NCBI GenBank assembly: GCA_023411815.1
Contig: JAEYOJ010000034.1
Location: 24,836 to 88,835, forward strand
Direction of reading: 5' to 3'
From: Pseudomonadota bacterium
Lineage (GTDB): Bacteria > Desulfobacterota > Desulfovibrionia > Desulfovibrionales > Desulfovibrionaceae
Length of the DNA: 64,000 bases
Part shown: one piece after another, positions 1 through 8,745 of the stretch
How the letters are laid out: each line of letters opens with the position of its first letter
How positions within the stretch are numbered: position 1 is the first letter of the stretch
Notes under the pieces: model-generated
The model's database searches: none
Seen by the model: only the letters and a program-made list of their open reading frames with translations
Told to the model about the DNA's origin: nothing
Position numbers and translations under genes: made by a program

Positions 1-304
1 TGCAGTTGCCGCAGCCGATGCACAGGCCGCGATCGATCTCCACCATGCCAGTGGCCGGGTCCTTCCAGGTCGCGCCCGTGGGACAGGCCTGCACGCAGGT
101 GGGGTTGTCGCAGTGCATGCACGCGCCGGGCTGGAAGTGCTGTCCGGTGCCTTTGCCCACGGCCACGACCGGAGCGCTCTGCTTGACCCAGTTGCGGAAG
201 TGTCCCTCGGGCACCTTGTTGGCCACCTTGCAGGAGGCCACGCAGCCCTTGCAGTCGATGCAGCGGGACGAGTCGATGACCATGGCGTATTGCGGCTTGT
301 TCAT
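1..304 (-). CDS. 4Fe-4S ferredoxin-type subunit of a molybdopterin oxidoreductase (partial)
   Basis: Only the first 101 residues lie in the window; the gene continues past the left edge. The product starts MNKPQYAMVIDSSRC and carries a four-Cys cluster at C15, C18, C21 and C25, a second set at C62, C65, C70 and C74, and the start of a third at C95, C98 and C101. This is the pattern of DmsB/PsrB/PhsB electron-transfer subunits that pass electrons between a membrane quinone anchor and the catalytic subunit. It starts three bases after the stop of the catalytic gene at 308-2500, so the two are co-translated. A membrane anchor of NrfD type would be expected next, outside the window. The redox substrate cannot be told from this fragment. 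Confidence 0.93.
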   Translation of the reverse strand, partial: MNKPQYAMVIDSSRCIDCKGCVASCKVANKVPEGHFRNWVKQSAPVVAVGKGTGQHFQPGACMHCDNPTCVQACPTGATWKDPATGMVEIDRGLCIGCGNC

Positions 305-307
305 GGC

Positions 308-2500
308 TTAGGCCTTTCTGGTTACGGTCACGAAAGTCTCGTGCATGGCCGCGTTGCCCGTGATGGCGTCGAAGCTCGATTCGAGCACGCCGGCCATGCT
401 GGCGCCGTTGCCATGGGCCAACGAGAGACCCTTGGACAGGGCGCCGAAGCCCGTGGGCATGTACGTCGTGTCCGGGCGGATGGCCTCGGTGACCAGGGCC
501 ACGGCCTCGCCCTTGCCCGCCGGGCTCTCCACGATCACGGCGTCTCCGTCGGCGATGCCCAGTTCCTGGGCGCGCTTGGGATGGATCCACAGACTGCATT
601 CGGGCTCGAGCTGGCGCAGGAGCGCGTAATTCGTGGCCGAGTGGGTGTAGACCGCGCTGCGGCCCACGACCATGCGGAAGGCTCCCTCGGGAACGTCCCT
701 GGGCGCGCTGTACACGGGCATGGGGTCCAGCCCTTCGTCGGCGTAGCGCTGGTTGAAGAACTCGATCTTCTGCGACTTGGTCTTGTAGATCTTGCCCTCG
801 TAGATGCCGTAGACCTTGGACGGGTTGTAGTAGACGCCGTCCTCGGCCAGGGCCTTCTCGGCGTCAGGCAGCTTGGCGAGCTGAGCCTTGCGGAACGCGG
901 CCAGGTCGAAGTCGAAGAACTCGCCCAGTTCCAGCCGCTCGGCCAGCCCCTTGCAGATGTCGAAAACGGGCCGGGACTCGAACATGGCCGGAACCACCGG
1001 GTCGCGGGCCACCACGCAGGCGCAGGCCGAGGAGCCCTGCAGGGCCGAGGCCGGGTCGAGCCGTTCCAGGTAGCTCGGGGCGGGCAGCACGAGGTCCGCG
1101 AACCAGGCCGTGTCGCTCATGGCGATGTCCACGACCACCGAGAAGTCGAAGGCCTTCATCATCTCGATGGACTTGGCCCTGTCCGGGGCCGTGGCCAGCG
1201 GGTTGACCTTGAAGGAGAAGAAGCCCTTGAGCGGGTAGGGCTCGCCCGAGAGCACGGCTTCGCGCAGGAGCACGTAGGAGCCCTCGTGCTCAATCATGAG
1301 CGGGGCGATGCCCGCGTCGGCGCGCTCGAAGGGGTTCTCGTCGTACCAGGGCGCGGCGAAGGGGATGCCGGACCCCAGGCCCACCTCGCGCGTGGCGAGT
1401 AGCCCGCCCGGACGGTCCCAGTTGGCCAGCAGGCCGTTGACCATGGCGAAACTGCGCCTGATCTGCGTGGAGTTCACGTAGTCAGAGCTGCGGCGGCCGG
1501 GGTAGACCATGGCCTGCGGCGCGGCGGCGGCCATCTCGCGGGCCATGCGCGCGATGTCACCGGCAGGGATGCCGGTTTCGCCTTCGGCCCAGCGCGGGTC
1601 GTACCGCTTTACGTGCTCTGTCAGTTGTTCGATGCCGTAGGTCTTCTCGGCGACCCAGGCCTTGTCGTACAGCCCTTCGGAGGTGATGACATGCATGACC
1701 GCGAGCATGAAGGCCATGTCCGTGCCGGGCTTGATGGGCCACCACTCCTGGGCCAGGGCCGCGGTCTTGGTGAAGCGCGGGTCGAGCACCACGAGCTTGC
1801 AGCCGCGCTCGCGCATGGCCGTCATGAGGTCCATGGAGTCGGGTGTTACCAGGGCCTCGAAGCGGTTGGCACCGGCCATGAGCACATACTTGGAGTTGAG
1901 CACGTCGGCGAAGGGCGCCTCGCCGAAGGTGTCCAGGTAGGCCCGCGTGTTGGACATGAGGCAGTTGGACTCGTGCGAGGTCACGTTGAAGGAGCCGAAG
2001 ACCTCGGCGAACCTGTTAACGAACTGCGACTGGAGGTCCGAGCCGGCCATGAACATCACGCCGCAGGGCGTGTGCTCCTTGCGGATGGTTTGCAGGCGCT
2101 GGGCGGCCATATCCAGGGCCTCGTCCCAGGGGATGCGCTTCCACTTGCCCTCGCCCCGCTCGCCCACGCGCAGCAGCGGATGCTTGAGCCGGTCAGGGTC
2201 GTACAGCTGGTCGATGCCGGCGTTGCCGCGCGCGCAGAGCATGCCGCGCGACTTGAGGAACTTCGGGTTGGGGTCGAGCTTGCGCACCACCCCGTTCTCC
2301 ACGCGGGCGATGAGTCCGCAGCGGTTGAAGCACATGTCGCAGGCGGAGAAACGCGATTCCCACCTGGTCGGGGCGGAGGCCGGAGTCCCGGCCACGGCCG
2401 CCAGGGTCTCGGGCCTGGCGGCGGCCAGCCCTGCCGCCACGGCGCCTGCGGCCTTGAGGAATCCCCGCCTGCTGATGCGTCTGGCCTTGTTCGGCGTCAT
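308..2500 (-). CDS. Tat-exported molybdopterin oxidoreductase catalytic subunit (PsrA/PhsA-like)
   Basis: The 730-residue protein begins with a twin-arginine signal (SRRGFLKAAG, residues 10-19) followed by an Ala-rich stretch, so it is exported folded to the periplasm. C54, C57, C61 and C89 form the N-terminal 4Fe-4S site. C180, in a SHESNCLMSN context, is where enzymes of this group place the molybdenum ligand. Length and order (catalytic subunit, then four-cluster ferredoxin) fit polysulfide/thiosulfate-reductase-like members of the DMSO reductase family. The physiological substrate is not determinable here. It is preceded in the operon by a monoheme cytochrome c, which suggests electron exchange with the periplasmic cytochrome pool. 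A GGGAG sequence lies 9 bases before the start. Confidence 0.92.
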   Translation of the reverse strand: MTPNKARRISRRGFLKAAGAVAAGLAAARPETLAAVAGTPASAPTRWESRFSACDMCFNRCGLIARVENGVVRKLDPNPKFLKSRGMLCARGNAGIDQLYDPDRLKHPLLRVGERGEGKWKRIPWDEALDMAAQRLQTIRKEHTPCGVMFMAGSDLQSQFVNRFAEVFGSFNVTSHESNCLMSNTRAYLDTFGEAPFADVLNSKYVLMAGANRFEALVTPDSMDLMTAMRERGCKLVVLDPRFTKTAALAQEWWPIKPGTDMAFMLAVMHVITSEGLYDKAWVAEKTYGIEQLTEHVKRYDPRWAEGETGIPAGDIARMAREMAAAAPQAMVYPGRRSSDYVNSTQIRRSFAMVNGLLANWDRPGGLLATREVGLGSGIPFAAPWYDENPFERADAGIAPLMIEHEGSYVLLREAVLSGEPYPLKGFFSFKVNPLATAPDRAKSIEMMKAFDFSVVVDIAMSDTAWFADLVLPAPSYLERLDPASALQGSSACACVVARDPVVPAMFESRPVFDICKGLAERLELGEFFDFDLAAFRKAQLAKLPDAEKALAEDGVYYNPSKVYGIYEGKIYKTKSQKIEFFNQRYADEGLDPMPVYSAPRDVPEGAFRMVVGRSAVYTHSATNYALLRQLEPECSLWIHPKRAQELGIADGDAVIVESPAGKGEAVALVTEAIRPDTTYMPTGFGALSKGLSLAHGNGASMAGVLESSFDAITGNAAMHETFVTVTRKA

Positions 2501-2578
2501 GTCGAAATTCTCCCGTCAGTCGTGATGGCGCGGCTCGCTTGCATGGACGGTTGCCCGCCGCATCCTGATCCCTCGATT

Positions 2579-2605
2579 GGAGCGGCCGCCCGCTGCGGCC
2601 GCTCC
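2579..2605 (-). promoter_or_regulatory. Perfect 11-bp stem-loop between cytochrome c and catalytic subunit
   Basis: GGAGCGGCCGC (2579-2589) and its exact complement GCGGCCGCTCC (2595-2605) enclose a 5-base loop in the 125-base gap inside the operon. No T-run follows on the leftward strand, so a strong intrinsic terminator is unlikely. An mRNA processing or stabilising hairpin that sets cytochrome:enzyme ratios is an inference. Confidence 0.6.
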
Positions 2606-2625
2606 GGGCACCGAGGAGGCAGAGG

Positions 2626-2949
2626 CTAGCTGCACTTGGCCGGGGTCGGGGAATCCTTGGCGTAGTCGTGCAGATACGAAAAAATATCCTTCTGGTCCTG
2701 GCTGGAGACCGTGGCCTTCCAGTCCTTGTTGCAGGGAATGGCCTCGGGCTTGGCGAAGACCTTGGTCCATTCGGCCTGGGTCATGGACATGGGCGACAGG
2801 TCGCTGGCGGTCTCGCCGTGGCAGGTGCGGCAGTTCTTGCGATACAGGTACTTGCCCTTGCGGGCGTTGCCGCTTTCGGCCAATGCAACCGCGGTTACGC
2901 TGACGAGCATGACCAGTACAGCGATGACGGAAACGATTCTGCGGTTCAT
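2626..2949 (-). CDS. Periplasmic monoheme cytochrome c
   Basis: This is a 107-residue protein with a classical signal peptide (hydrophobic core at residues 5-22, cleavage probably after ALA near 24) and one heme c motif, CRTCH, at residues 40-44. Two methionines in LSPMSM (about 52-56) are candidates for the distal ligand. It is the first gene of the leftward molybdopterin oxidoreductase operon and has an excellent ribosome site (AAGGAG, 6 bases before ATG). It probably donates electrons to, or accepts them from, the catalytic subunit encoded next. Two extra Cys residues (one near the middle in IPCNKDW, one near the C terminus) could form a disulfide. A sigma-54-type promoter lies about 200 bases upstream. 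Confidence 0.9.
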   Translation of the reverse strand: MNRRIVSVIAVLVMLVSVTAVALAESGNARKGKYLYRKNCRTCHGETASDLSPMSMTQAEWTKVFAKPEAIPCNKDWKATVSSQDQKDIFSYLHDYAKDSPTPAKCS

Positions 2950-3156
2950 GTAATTCTCCTTCGGTGTTCTTTCGCGCGGGACGCCTCGCCTGGAGCGGGC
3001 AGTCCGTTGCGTTCATGTTCCAATGCGCGTTCGCCATGATTGCGGACGAATCTGCGTACGTAATGGACGGAATGAGGCTTTCGGCAGCCCTGGGCAGGTT
3101 GTGAAAGTTTCAGATGAGTCCTGCTGCATTCGGTGGCTGCCTTGTGACGGGTATTT

Positions 3157-3174
3157 AGCAAAGGGCAGGCCACA
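3157..3174 (-). promoter_or_regulatory. Sigma-54 (-24/-12) promoter for the respiratory operon
   Basis: Read on the minus strand the sequence is TGTGGCCTGCCCTTTGCT. The invariant GG (3171-3170) and GC (3159-3158) are exactly 10 bases apart and the TTTGCT block matches the -12 element. Transcription would start near 3147 and give a leader of about 200 bases before the cytochrome c gene. The divergent neighbour encodes a sigma-54 activator, which makes the assignment coherent. Confidence 0.8.
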
Positions 3175-3179
3175 ATGCG

Positions 3180-3198
3180 GATACCCGTACTGGGTATC
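3180..3198. promoter_or_regulatory. Perfect inverted repeat, candidate activator or operator site
   Basis: GATACCC and GGGTATC flank a 5-base spacer (19 bases in total), immediately upstream of the sigma-54 promoter and within the divergent intergenic region. A second, imperfect pair (CGCTATCCGG at 3226-3235 against CCGGATGTGTTAGCG at 3255-3269) lies further out. Either could bind the Fis-type HTH of the divergent regulator. The first sits close to the -24 box for a classical upstream activator site. Confidence 0.55.
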
Positions 3199-3301
3199 GG
3201 TTCGGCAAGGTCTGACGCGGGTTTCCGCTATCCGGTCAGCCCTTGCCCTGTGCGCCGGATGTGTTAGCGTGTCAGCAGGTGATTAAACAGGTGAGTATGC
3301 A

Positions 3302-4765
<1,464 letters not shown>

Positions 4766-5056
4766 CGGAAGAGCCCCGCCGCCGGAGCGCCTTGCCGCTG
4801 CAGCCGCTGCACCGCTGGCGCGTCGCTCCCGGCCTCTGGTTCACACAGCTTGTCGGAAATCCTTACAGCCGGTGTTAAGCCTGCCTGACACTCCGCGGTC
4901 AACAGGCAAGGCTAAGCAGCTGGTATGTAATGCAAAGAGAATGGGCACTTCTCTTGCTCTGTCCTGGATGCCTCACGCCCGGACGCCGGGCGATGCAGGG
5001 AGGACTGGGCTCTGTTTGGCGGATGGCTTGGAAATGTGGCTGATGGAGGGCAGGAA
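4766..5056. other. Intergenic region, little recognisable
   Basis: There are 291 bases between the activator and the VPLPA protein. An imperfect inverted repeat (arms at about 4877-4889 and 4903-4915, 10 of 13 positions pairing) may end the activator transcript, but no T-run follows. No convincing promoter was seen. Confidence 0.5.
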
Positions 5057-5740
5057 ATGCGCAACCCGACTGTATGTTTCATATTCATCGCTCTCGTGGC
5101 TGGCCTGGCCCTGGCGTGGACGCCGGCGGCCCATGCGCTGACGTATGGCTTCAGCGGCATCACGAATGATCCATTATCCTCGAACGATGATCACAATGTG
5201 TCGATAGGCGAGAGTCAGCTGTTCATGAGCATCGAGGCCGTCGGTTCGAATCAGGTGCGGTTCATATTCCATAACAAGGGTCCCCATGCGTCCGTGGTCG
5301 AAGAGATCTACTTTGATACGCCCGATCAGGCCCTCCTCGAAGACCTCGCCTCCGCCGAATTCGAGTACATAGCCGTAAGCGATGCGCTGAGCTTTGCCGT
5401 GAATGATAGAAATCCCAACCTGCCGGGCGGCAACACCATCGGGTTCGATGAAAGCTTTTCCGCCTATGCCAAGGCCCCGGCTCCCAGGAACGGCATTGAC
5501 CCCGGCGAGCAGCTCGGCATCCTGTTCGACCTCGTGGGAACAGCGACCTACCAGGATGTCATCAATGCTCTGGAATCAGGCAACCTGCGCGTGGGCTTGC
5601 ATGTGATCGCGTATGCCGACGGCGGCAGCGAGAGCTTCGTGAACAATACCACCCCGGTGCCCCTGCCCGCCACCATATGGCTTCTGGGCGCCGGCCTGAC
5701 GACCATGATCGCCAGTCGCATGCGCCGCGGGCGGAGATAG
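5057..5740 (+). CDS. Exported protein with VPLPA-CTERM sorting tail
   Basis: This 227-residue protein has an N-terminal signal peptide (core FIFIALVAGLALAW, cleavage near AHA-LTYG) and a C-terminal tripartite tail: VPLPA, a hydrophobic segment (TIWLLGAGLTTMIA), then a basic end (RMRRGRR). That is the PEP-CTERM/VPLPA-CTERM signal recognised by exosortases, so the protein is expected at or outside the cell envelope. The body has no recognised enzymatic motif. ATG 5057 is preferred over upstream in-frame ATG 5036 because GGAGGG lies 6 bases before it. The flanking genes include no exosortase. Gene ends are followed by a strong terminator at 5787. Confidence 0.85.
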   Translation: MRNPTVCFIFIALVAGLALAWTPAAHALTYGFSGITNDPLSSNDDHNVSIGESQLFMSIEAVGSNQVRFIFHNKGPHASVVEEIYFDTPDQALLEDLASAEFEYIAVSDALSFAVNDRNPNLPGGNTIGFDESFSAYAKAPAPRNGIDPGEQLGILFDLVGTATYQDVINALESGNLRVGLHVIAYADGGSESFVNNTTPVPLPATIWLLGAGLTTMIASRMRRGRR

Positions 5741-5786
5741 ACGCCCCCCGCAATCGCCAACAGGCGACGCGCCTTTATCCAAACAA

Positions 5787-5817
5787 AAACGGCCCCCTGC
5801 GCGCAGGGGGGCCGTTT
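5787..5817. terminator. Bidirectional intrinsic terminator
   Basis: AAACGGCCCCCTG and CAGGGGGGCCGTTT form a long stem with a very short loop between two convergent genes. On the minus strand the stem is followed by TTTTTGTTT, giving a good U-tract for the DMT permease. On the plus strand a shorter TTT follows. Confidence 0.85.
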
Positions 5818-5845
5818 CGTTCGGTTGCTTAAGGCTTGTGCTGGG

Positions 5846-6721
5846 CTAGCCGTGGGCCATGTGCGCGCGGGGACGGAGCAGCAGGGGCAGCAGGGAGCGG
5901 CCGGTCACGCCGATGATCACCACCGCGCCGCCGAGCATGGCCCAGGAGCCGGGTTTTTCGCCCACGAACAGGTAGACCCAGATCGGATTGAGCAGCGGCT
6001 CCACGACCGGCACGAGCACGGCGACCATGGCGCTGACCTGGCGCACGGCCCAGGCGTAGAGCAGGTAGGGCAGGCCCAGCTGGAAAACGCCCAGGAGCAG
6101 CAGCCCGGCCACGTCCGACAGGCCGGGGGCCTTTTCGAAGCAGAAAGGCAGGCAGATCACGGCGGCGAGAATGTTGCCCCAGACCAGGGAGCCGTAAGGC
6201 GAGCCGTCCTTCTGCTTGCGCAGGAAGAGCACCATGAAGGCGAAGCTCACGCCGCTGGCCAGCCCGGCCATGTTGCCCCAGAAACCGCTGAAGTCCAGCT
6301 TGTCCACGAAGAACAGACCCATGCCGGCCATGACCACGGCCGTGGCCAGCCAGTCCAGGGGCGTTGTGCGCTCGCCCACGATCCTGTGCGCCAGCAGGGC
6401 CACATAGATGGGCGCGGTGAACTGGAGCAGGATGGCGTTGGCCGCGGTGGTGAGCTTGGTGGCCGAGACGAACAGGATGACCGTGGCCGCGTAGGCCAGA
6501 GCCGCGCCGATCTGCGCGCTGTCGCGGGGCCGGGCCGGCAGCCCGCGCAGCGCCATGAGCAGCAGGGCGCAGATCGCGCTGCGCAAGCCCGCCACGGCCA
6601 GGGGCGGCAGGTCAACGAGCTTGATGAGCACGCCGCCTGAGCTCCACATTGCCGCCGTGAGCGCCAGGGCCAGGATGGGCCGCAAGGGAGAGGCGTGGCT
6701 ATCGTTACCGTTGTGCGTCAT
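5846..6721 (-). CDS. EamA/DMT-family inner-membrane permease
   Basis: The 291-residue protein has about ten hydrophobic segments in two EamA-like halves (ALALTAAMWSSGGVLIKL near the N terminus; VPVVEPLLNPIWVYLF in the second half), typical of drug/metabolite exporters. The substrate is unknown. ATG 6721 is chosen because GGGGAG lies 6 bases upstream and the protein then begins MTHNGNDSH just before the first membrane helix. Reading further upstream gives only low-complexity basic sequence. It is a single gene with a strong terminator shared with the convergent neighbour. Confidence 0.88.
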   Translation of the reverse strand: MTHNGNDSHASPLRPILALALTAAMWSSGGVLIKLVDLPPLAVAGLRSAICALLLMALRGLPARPRDSAQIGAALAYAATVILFVSATKLTTAANAILLQFTAPIYVALLAHRIVGERTTPLDWLATAVVMAGMGLFFVDKLDFSGFWGNMAGLASGVSFAFMVLFLRKQKDGSPYGSLVWGNILAAVICLPFCFEKAPGLSDVAGLLLLGVFQLGLPYLLYAWAVRQVSAMVAVLVPVVEPLLNPIWVYLFVGEKPGSWAMLGGAVVIIGVTGRSLLPLLLRPRAHMAHG

Positions 6722-7022
6722 GGTCTGCTCCCCGCTGCTGCAGGATGATGCAGGAGATGGAAGGCGCAGCTCTATCCGAGATGCGTTCGGCTGGCAATGG
6801 ACCGGAATGCGCCTGCAACGGGTTGTCTTGCCGCTGCATTTCTGCGAATGCCTTGCAGGTCTAGAGCAGCTTGCAATCCAACCGAGAGAGGGCGCCGCCC
6901 TCTCTCGGGCTCTCACCCGGCAGGGGAAGAATCACCCTGCACCCCTCTTTGGTGGCAGGAGAGTTTAGCTTTACCAGCTCAATTGCAAGCTGCGTCGGTG
7001 TACAGACAACCAAGGACGCAGG
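6722..7022. other. Divergent intergenic region with one repeat copy
   Basis: The 301 bases between the DMT permease and the TrpF-like gene hold repeat copy f (6882-6944) and, around 6826-6870, a weakly similar stretch to the second repeat family. No clear promoter motif was recognised. Confidence 0.5.
6882..6944 (-). repeat. Dispersed two-hairpin repeat, copy f
   Basis: The first hairpin CCGAGAGAGGGC/GCCCTCTCTCGG occupies 6882-6908 and is followed by the conserved GCTCTCACCCGGCAGGGG block. It is the only copy not placed just after a stop codon; it sits between divergent genes. Confidence 0.75.
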
Positions 7023-7763
7023 ATGCCCGCCAGTAATGCCTTGTCTCCTTCAATGCTGCCGCGGCTGCCAGTGGTGCAGGTCGCCGGAGTCATGGATATC
7101 GCCGAAGCCAGGCTCCTGGACCGCCTGGGCGTGGACCTCATCGGCTTCCCGCTGCGCCTGGACGTGCACGCGCCGGACCTGGACGAGGGCCAGGCCGCCG
7201 AGGTCATCCACGCCGCGGGCATCGCCGGCAAGAGCGTGTGCATCACCTACGAGCCCGACCCGGAGTCGGTCGCGGCGCTCTGCCGGGAACTCGGCGTGCG
7301 GCTCGTGCAGCTGCACGGCCCGGTTCAGGTTGAGGCCTGCCGGCGCATCAAGGAGCTTGATCCTGGCCTGGGCATCATGAAGAGCATCGTCGTGGGCCGG
7401 GACGGCGACATGACGCGGCTCAATGCGTTGCTCTCGGCCTATGCGCCCTTTGTGGACGCCTTCATCACCGACACTTTCGATCCGGCCACGGGCGCGAGCG
7501 GGGCCACGGGACGCACGCACGACTGGGCCGTGAGCCGCGCCCTGACCCAGGCCGCCGAGGCCCTGGACCGGCCGCTCATGCTGGCGGGCGGGTTGAATCC
7601 CGACAACGTGGCGCAGGCTGTCCGCGCCGTGCGTCCGTGGGGCGTGGACGCACATACGGGACTGGAGGACGCATCGGGCCGCAAGGATGCGGAGAAGGTG
7701 CGGCGCTTCGTGGAGAATGCGCGCAAGGCGTTCAACACCCTGGAGAAGGATATCGGGTCCTGA
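7023..7763 (+). CDS. TrpF-like (phosphoribosylanthranilate isomerase family) protein lacking the catalytic Cys
   Basis: The 246-residue protein aligns by eye with the TrpF TIM barrel: an N-terminal VVQVAGV strand, LVQLHG, the acid-bearing loop TDTFDP (D151), a GATGRTHDW loop, and the phosphate-binding LAGGLNPDNVAQAV and VDAHTGLEDASG loops. In true TrpF the first strand reads KICG and its Cys is the general base; here that position is A21. The usual SPR loop after strand 2 is also replaced. It is therefore either an isomerase with another base or, more likely, a family member with a different phosphosugar substrate. No trp genes are adjacent. AAGGA precedes the start by 6 bases. Confidence 0.72.
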   Translation: MPASNALSPSMLPRLPVVQVAGVMDIAEARLLDRLGVDLIGFPLRLDVHAPDLDEGQAAEVIHAAGIAGKSVCITYEPDPESVAALCRELGVRLVQLHGPVQVEACRRIKELDPGLGIMKSIVVGRDGDMTRLNALLSAYAPFVDAFITDTFDPATGASGATGRTHDWAVSRALTQAAEALDRPLMLAGGLNPDNVAQAVRAVRPWGVDAHTGLEDASGRKDAEKVRRFVENARKAFNTLEKDIGS

Positions 7764-7838
7764 TCCGGCGCGGCGGGACTGGCCAGGCGCATGCGTGCCC
7801 TGAGCGAAAGTCCCGCAGGGCGACCTTCGCGGGTGCTG

Positions 7839-7862
7839 GGCGGGAGGGCCGACCCTCCCGCC
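7839..7862. terminator. GC-rich hairpin between convergent genes
   Basis: GGCGGGAGGG and CCCTCCCGCC form a perfect 10-bp stem with a 4-base loop, just after the DUF3243 stop and 75 bases after the TrpF-like stop. There is no clear T-run on either strand. Confidence 0.5.
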
Positions 7863-7876
7863 GGATTGATGCCGAA

Positions 7877-8161
7877 TTAGTGCTCGGTACCCGTGACCGA
7901 CTTGAAGATCATGGAAGCCAGGGCCTTGCGCTCATCAGGCGAACCTACGTCCCACAAATCCTTAAGCACCTGTTCTTCCTTCGTGCCTGGGCAGACATGC
8001 TCGGAAAGGTAATTGCCGACCCTGACGGCCATGGATTTGATGATCTCCTCCGACACGCCGAGGGAGCGGGCCCTGCTGATGTTGTCGGACAGCGTCTCGC
8101 GCCAGGTTTTCCAATCATTTAAGAAGTCCATGGAAGCGATGCACTTGGATTGTTCCAGCAT
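7877..8161 (-). CDS. DUF3243 family small protein
   Basis: The product has 94 residues: an N-terminal region LNDWKTWRETLSDNISRA, a middle GVSEEIIKSMAVRVGNYLSEHV, and the characteristic EEQVLKDLWDVG followed by DERKALASMIFKSV. This pattern matches the DUF3243 family (Bacillus YmfJ-like). It is a soluble, helical protein of unknown function. AGGAGA lies about 6 bases before ATG. It is monocistronic; a 12-bp inverted repeat lies 38 bases upstream. Confidence 0.8.
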   Translation of the reverse strand: MLEQSKCIASMDFLNDWKTWRETLSDNISRARSLGVSEEIIKSMAVRVGNYLSEHVCPGTKEEQVLKDLWDVGSPDERKALASMIFKSVTGTEH

Positions 8162-8198
8162 GGCTTTCTCCTGCGCTGATTAGGGTGTACCCCCCACA

Positions 8199-8232
8199 GC
8201 AGGCAAGTGAGTGGACAACATCACCTGCCTGC
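8199..8232. promoter_or_regulatory. Inverted repeat upstream of the DUF3243 gene
   Basis: GCAGGCAAGTGA (8199-8210) and TCACCTGCCTGC (8221-8232) pair at 11 of 12 positions around a 10-base spacer. It sits 38 bases upstream of the start codon at 8161, so an operator or a 5'-leader stem is plausible. Confidence 0.5.
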
Positions 8233-8647
8233 GCCGTCCCCCAATGGTCCCTCCGTGAGTCTTCAGGACAAATGGGATTGCGCCGTTACTGTGCTGTTTC
8301 CCAAGGGCTGTGGAGTTGTCAACGTCAGTTGCTGGAAAAATGCACGAGAGATAATCGGCAGGATTTTGGCCTAAGCATTACGGCAATATGCGGAAGCAGG
8401 CTTTATTTGGCGCTTGCTGTAGGATTTATGCTGAACTGGGCTGTAAGTGCGGAAGAGTTGCGCGGATGTGCATGGCTTACAACGAATCCGTACTGTCCTC
8501 GCACTTGCCGTTACATTTCAAGACAATGAAGGCCCGCCTCCGGAAACACATGGAAAACCGAAGCGCGAAGGCCGGCAGAGAGCGCCGGTTCGTGAAGAAT
8601 CGCAGGGAACCTGGGAATCTTGGGCGGGGCTGCGAGGATTTTGAGAT

Positions 8648-8730
8648 CGTCGGGTCCAGGGAGATCATCTCCCTGGCGGGGTGAGGTATGGAGAGGAGCG
8701 AGCCGCTCTGGCAGGGCAGCGCCCCTCTCC
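8648..8730 (+). repeat. Dispersed two-hairpin repeat, copy g
   Basis: It contains GGGTCCAGGGAGAT/ATCTCCCTGG as the distal stem and GGAGAGGAGCG...CAGCGCCCCTCTCC as the proximal one. The proximal stem ends 15 bases from the stop of the oxidoreductase gene that begins at 9681. Confidence 0.8.
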
Positions 8731-8745
8731 ATTGTCTTTGTCGCT

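Larger units (their letters stand above)
8162..8745. other. Long intergenic region without a gene
   Basis: These 584 bases hold the inverted repeat at 8199-8232 and repeat copy g at 8648-8730. The central 8240-8640 part has only short open frames without ribosome sites or recognisable protein character, and I see no RNA gene in it. Confidence 0.55.

Noticed and set aside
5015..5032. Sigma-54-like TTTGGCGGATGGCTTGG before the VPLPA gene
   Set aside because: Spacing is right but the -12 element has GG instead of the invariant GC.
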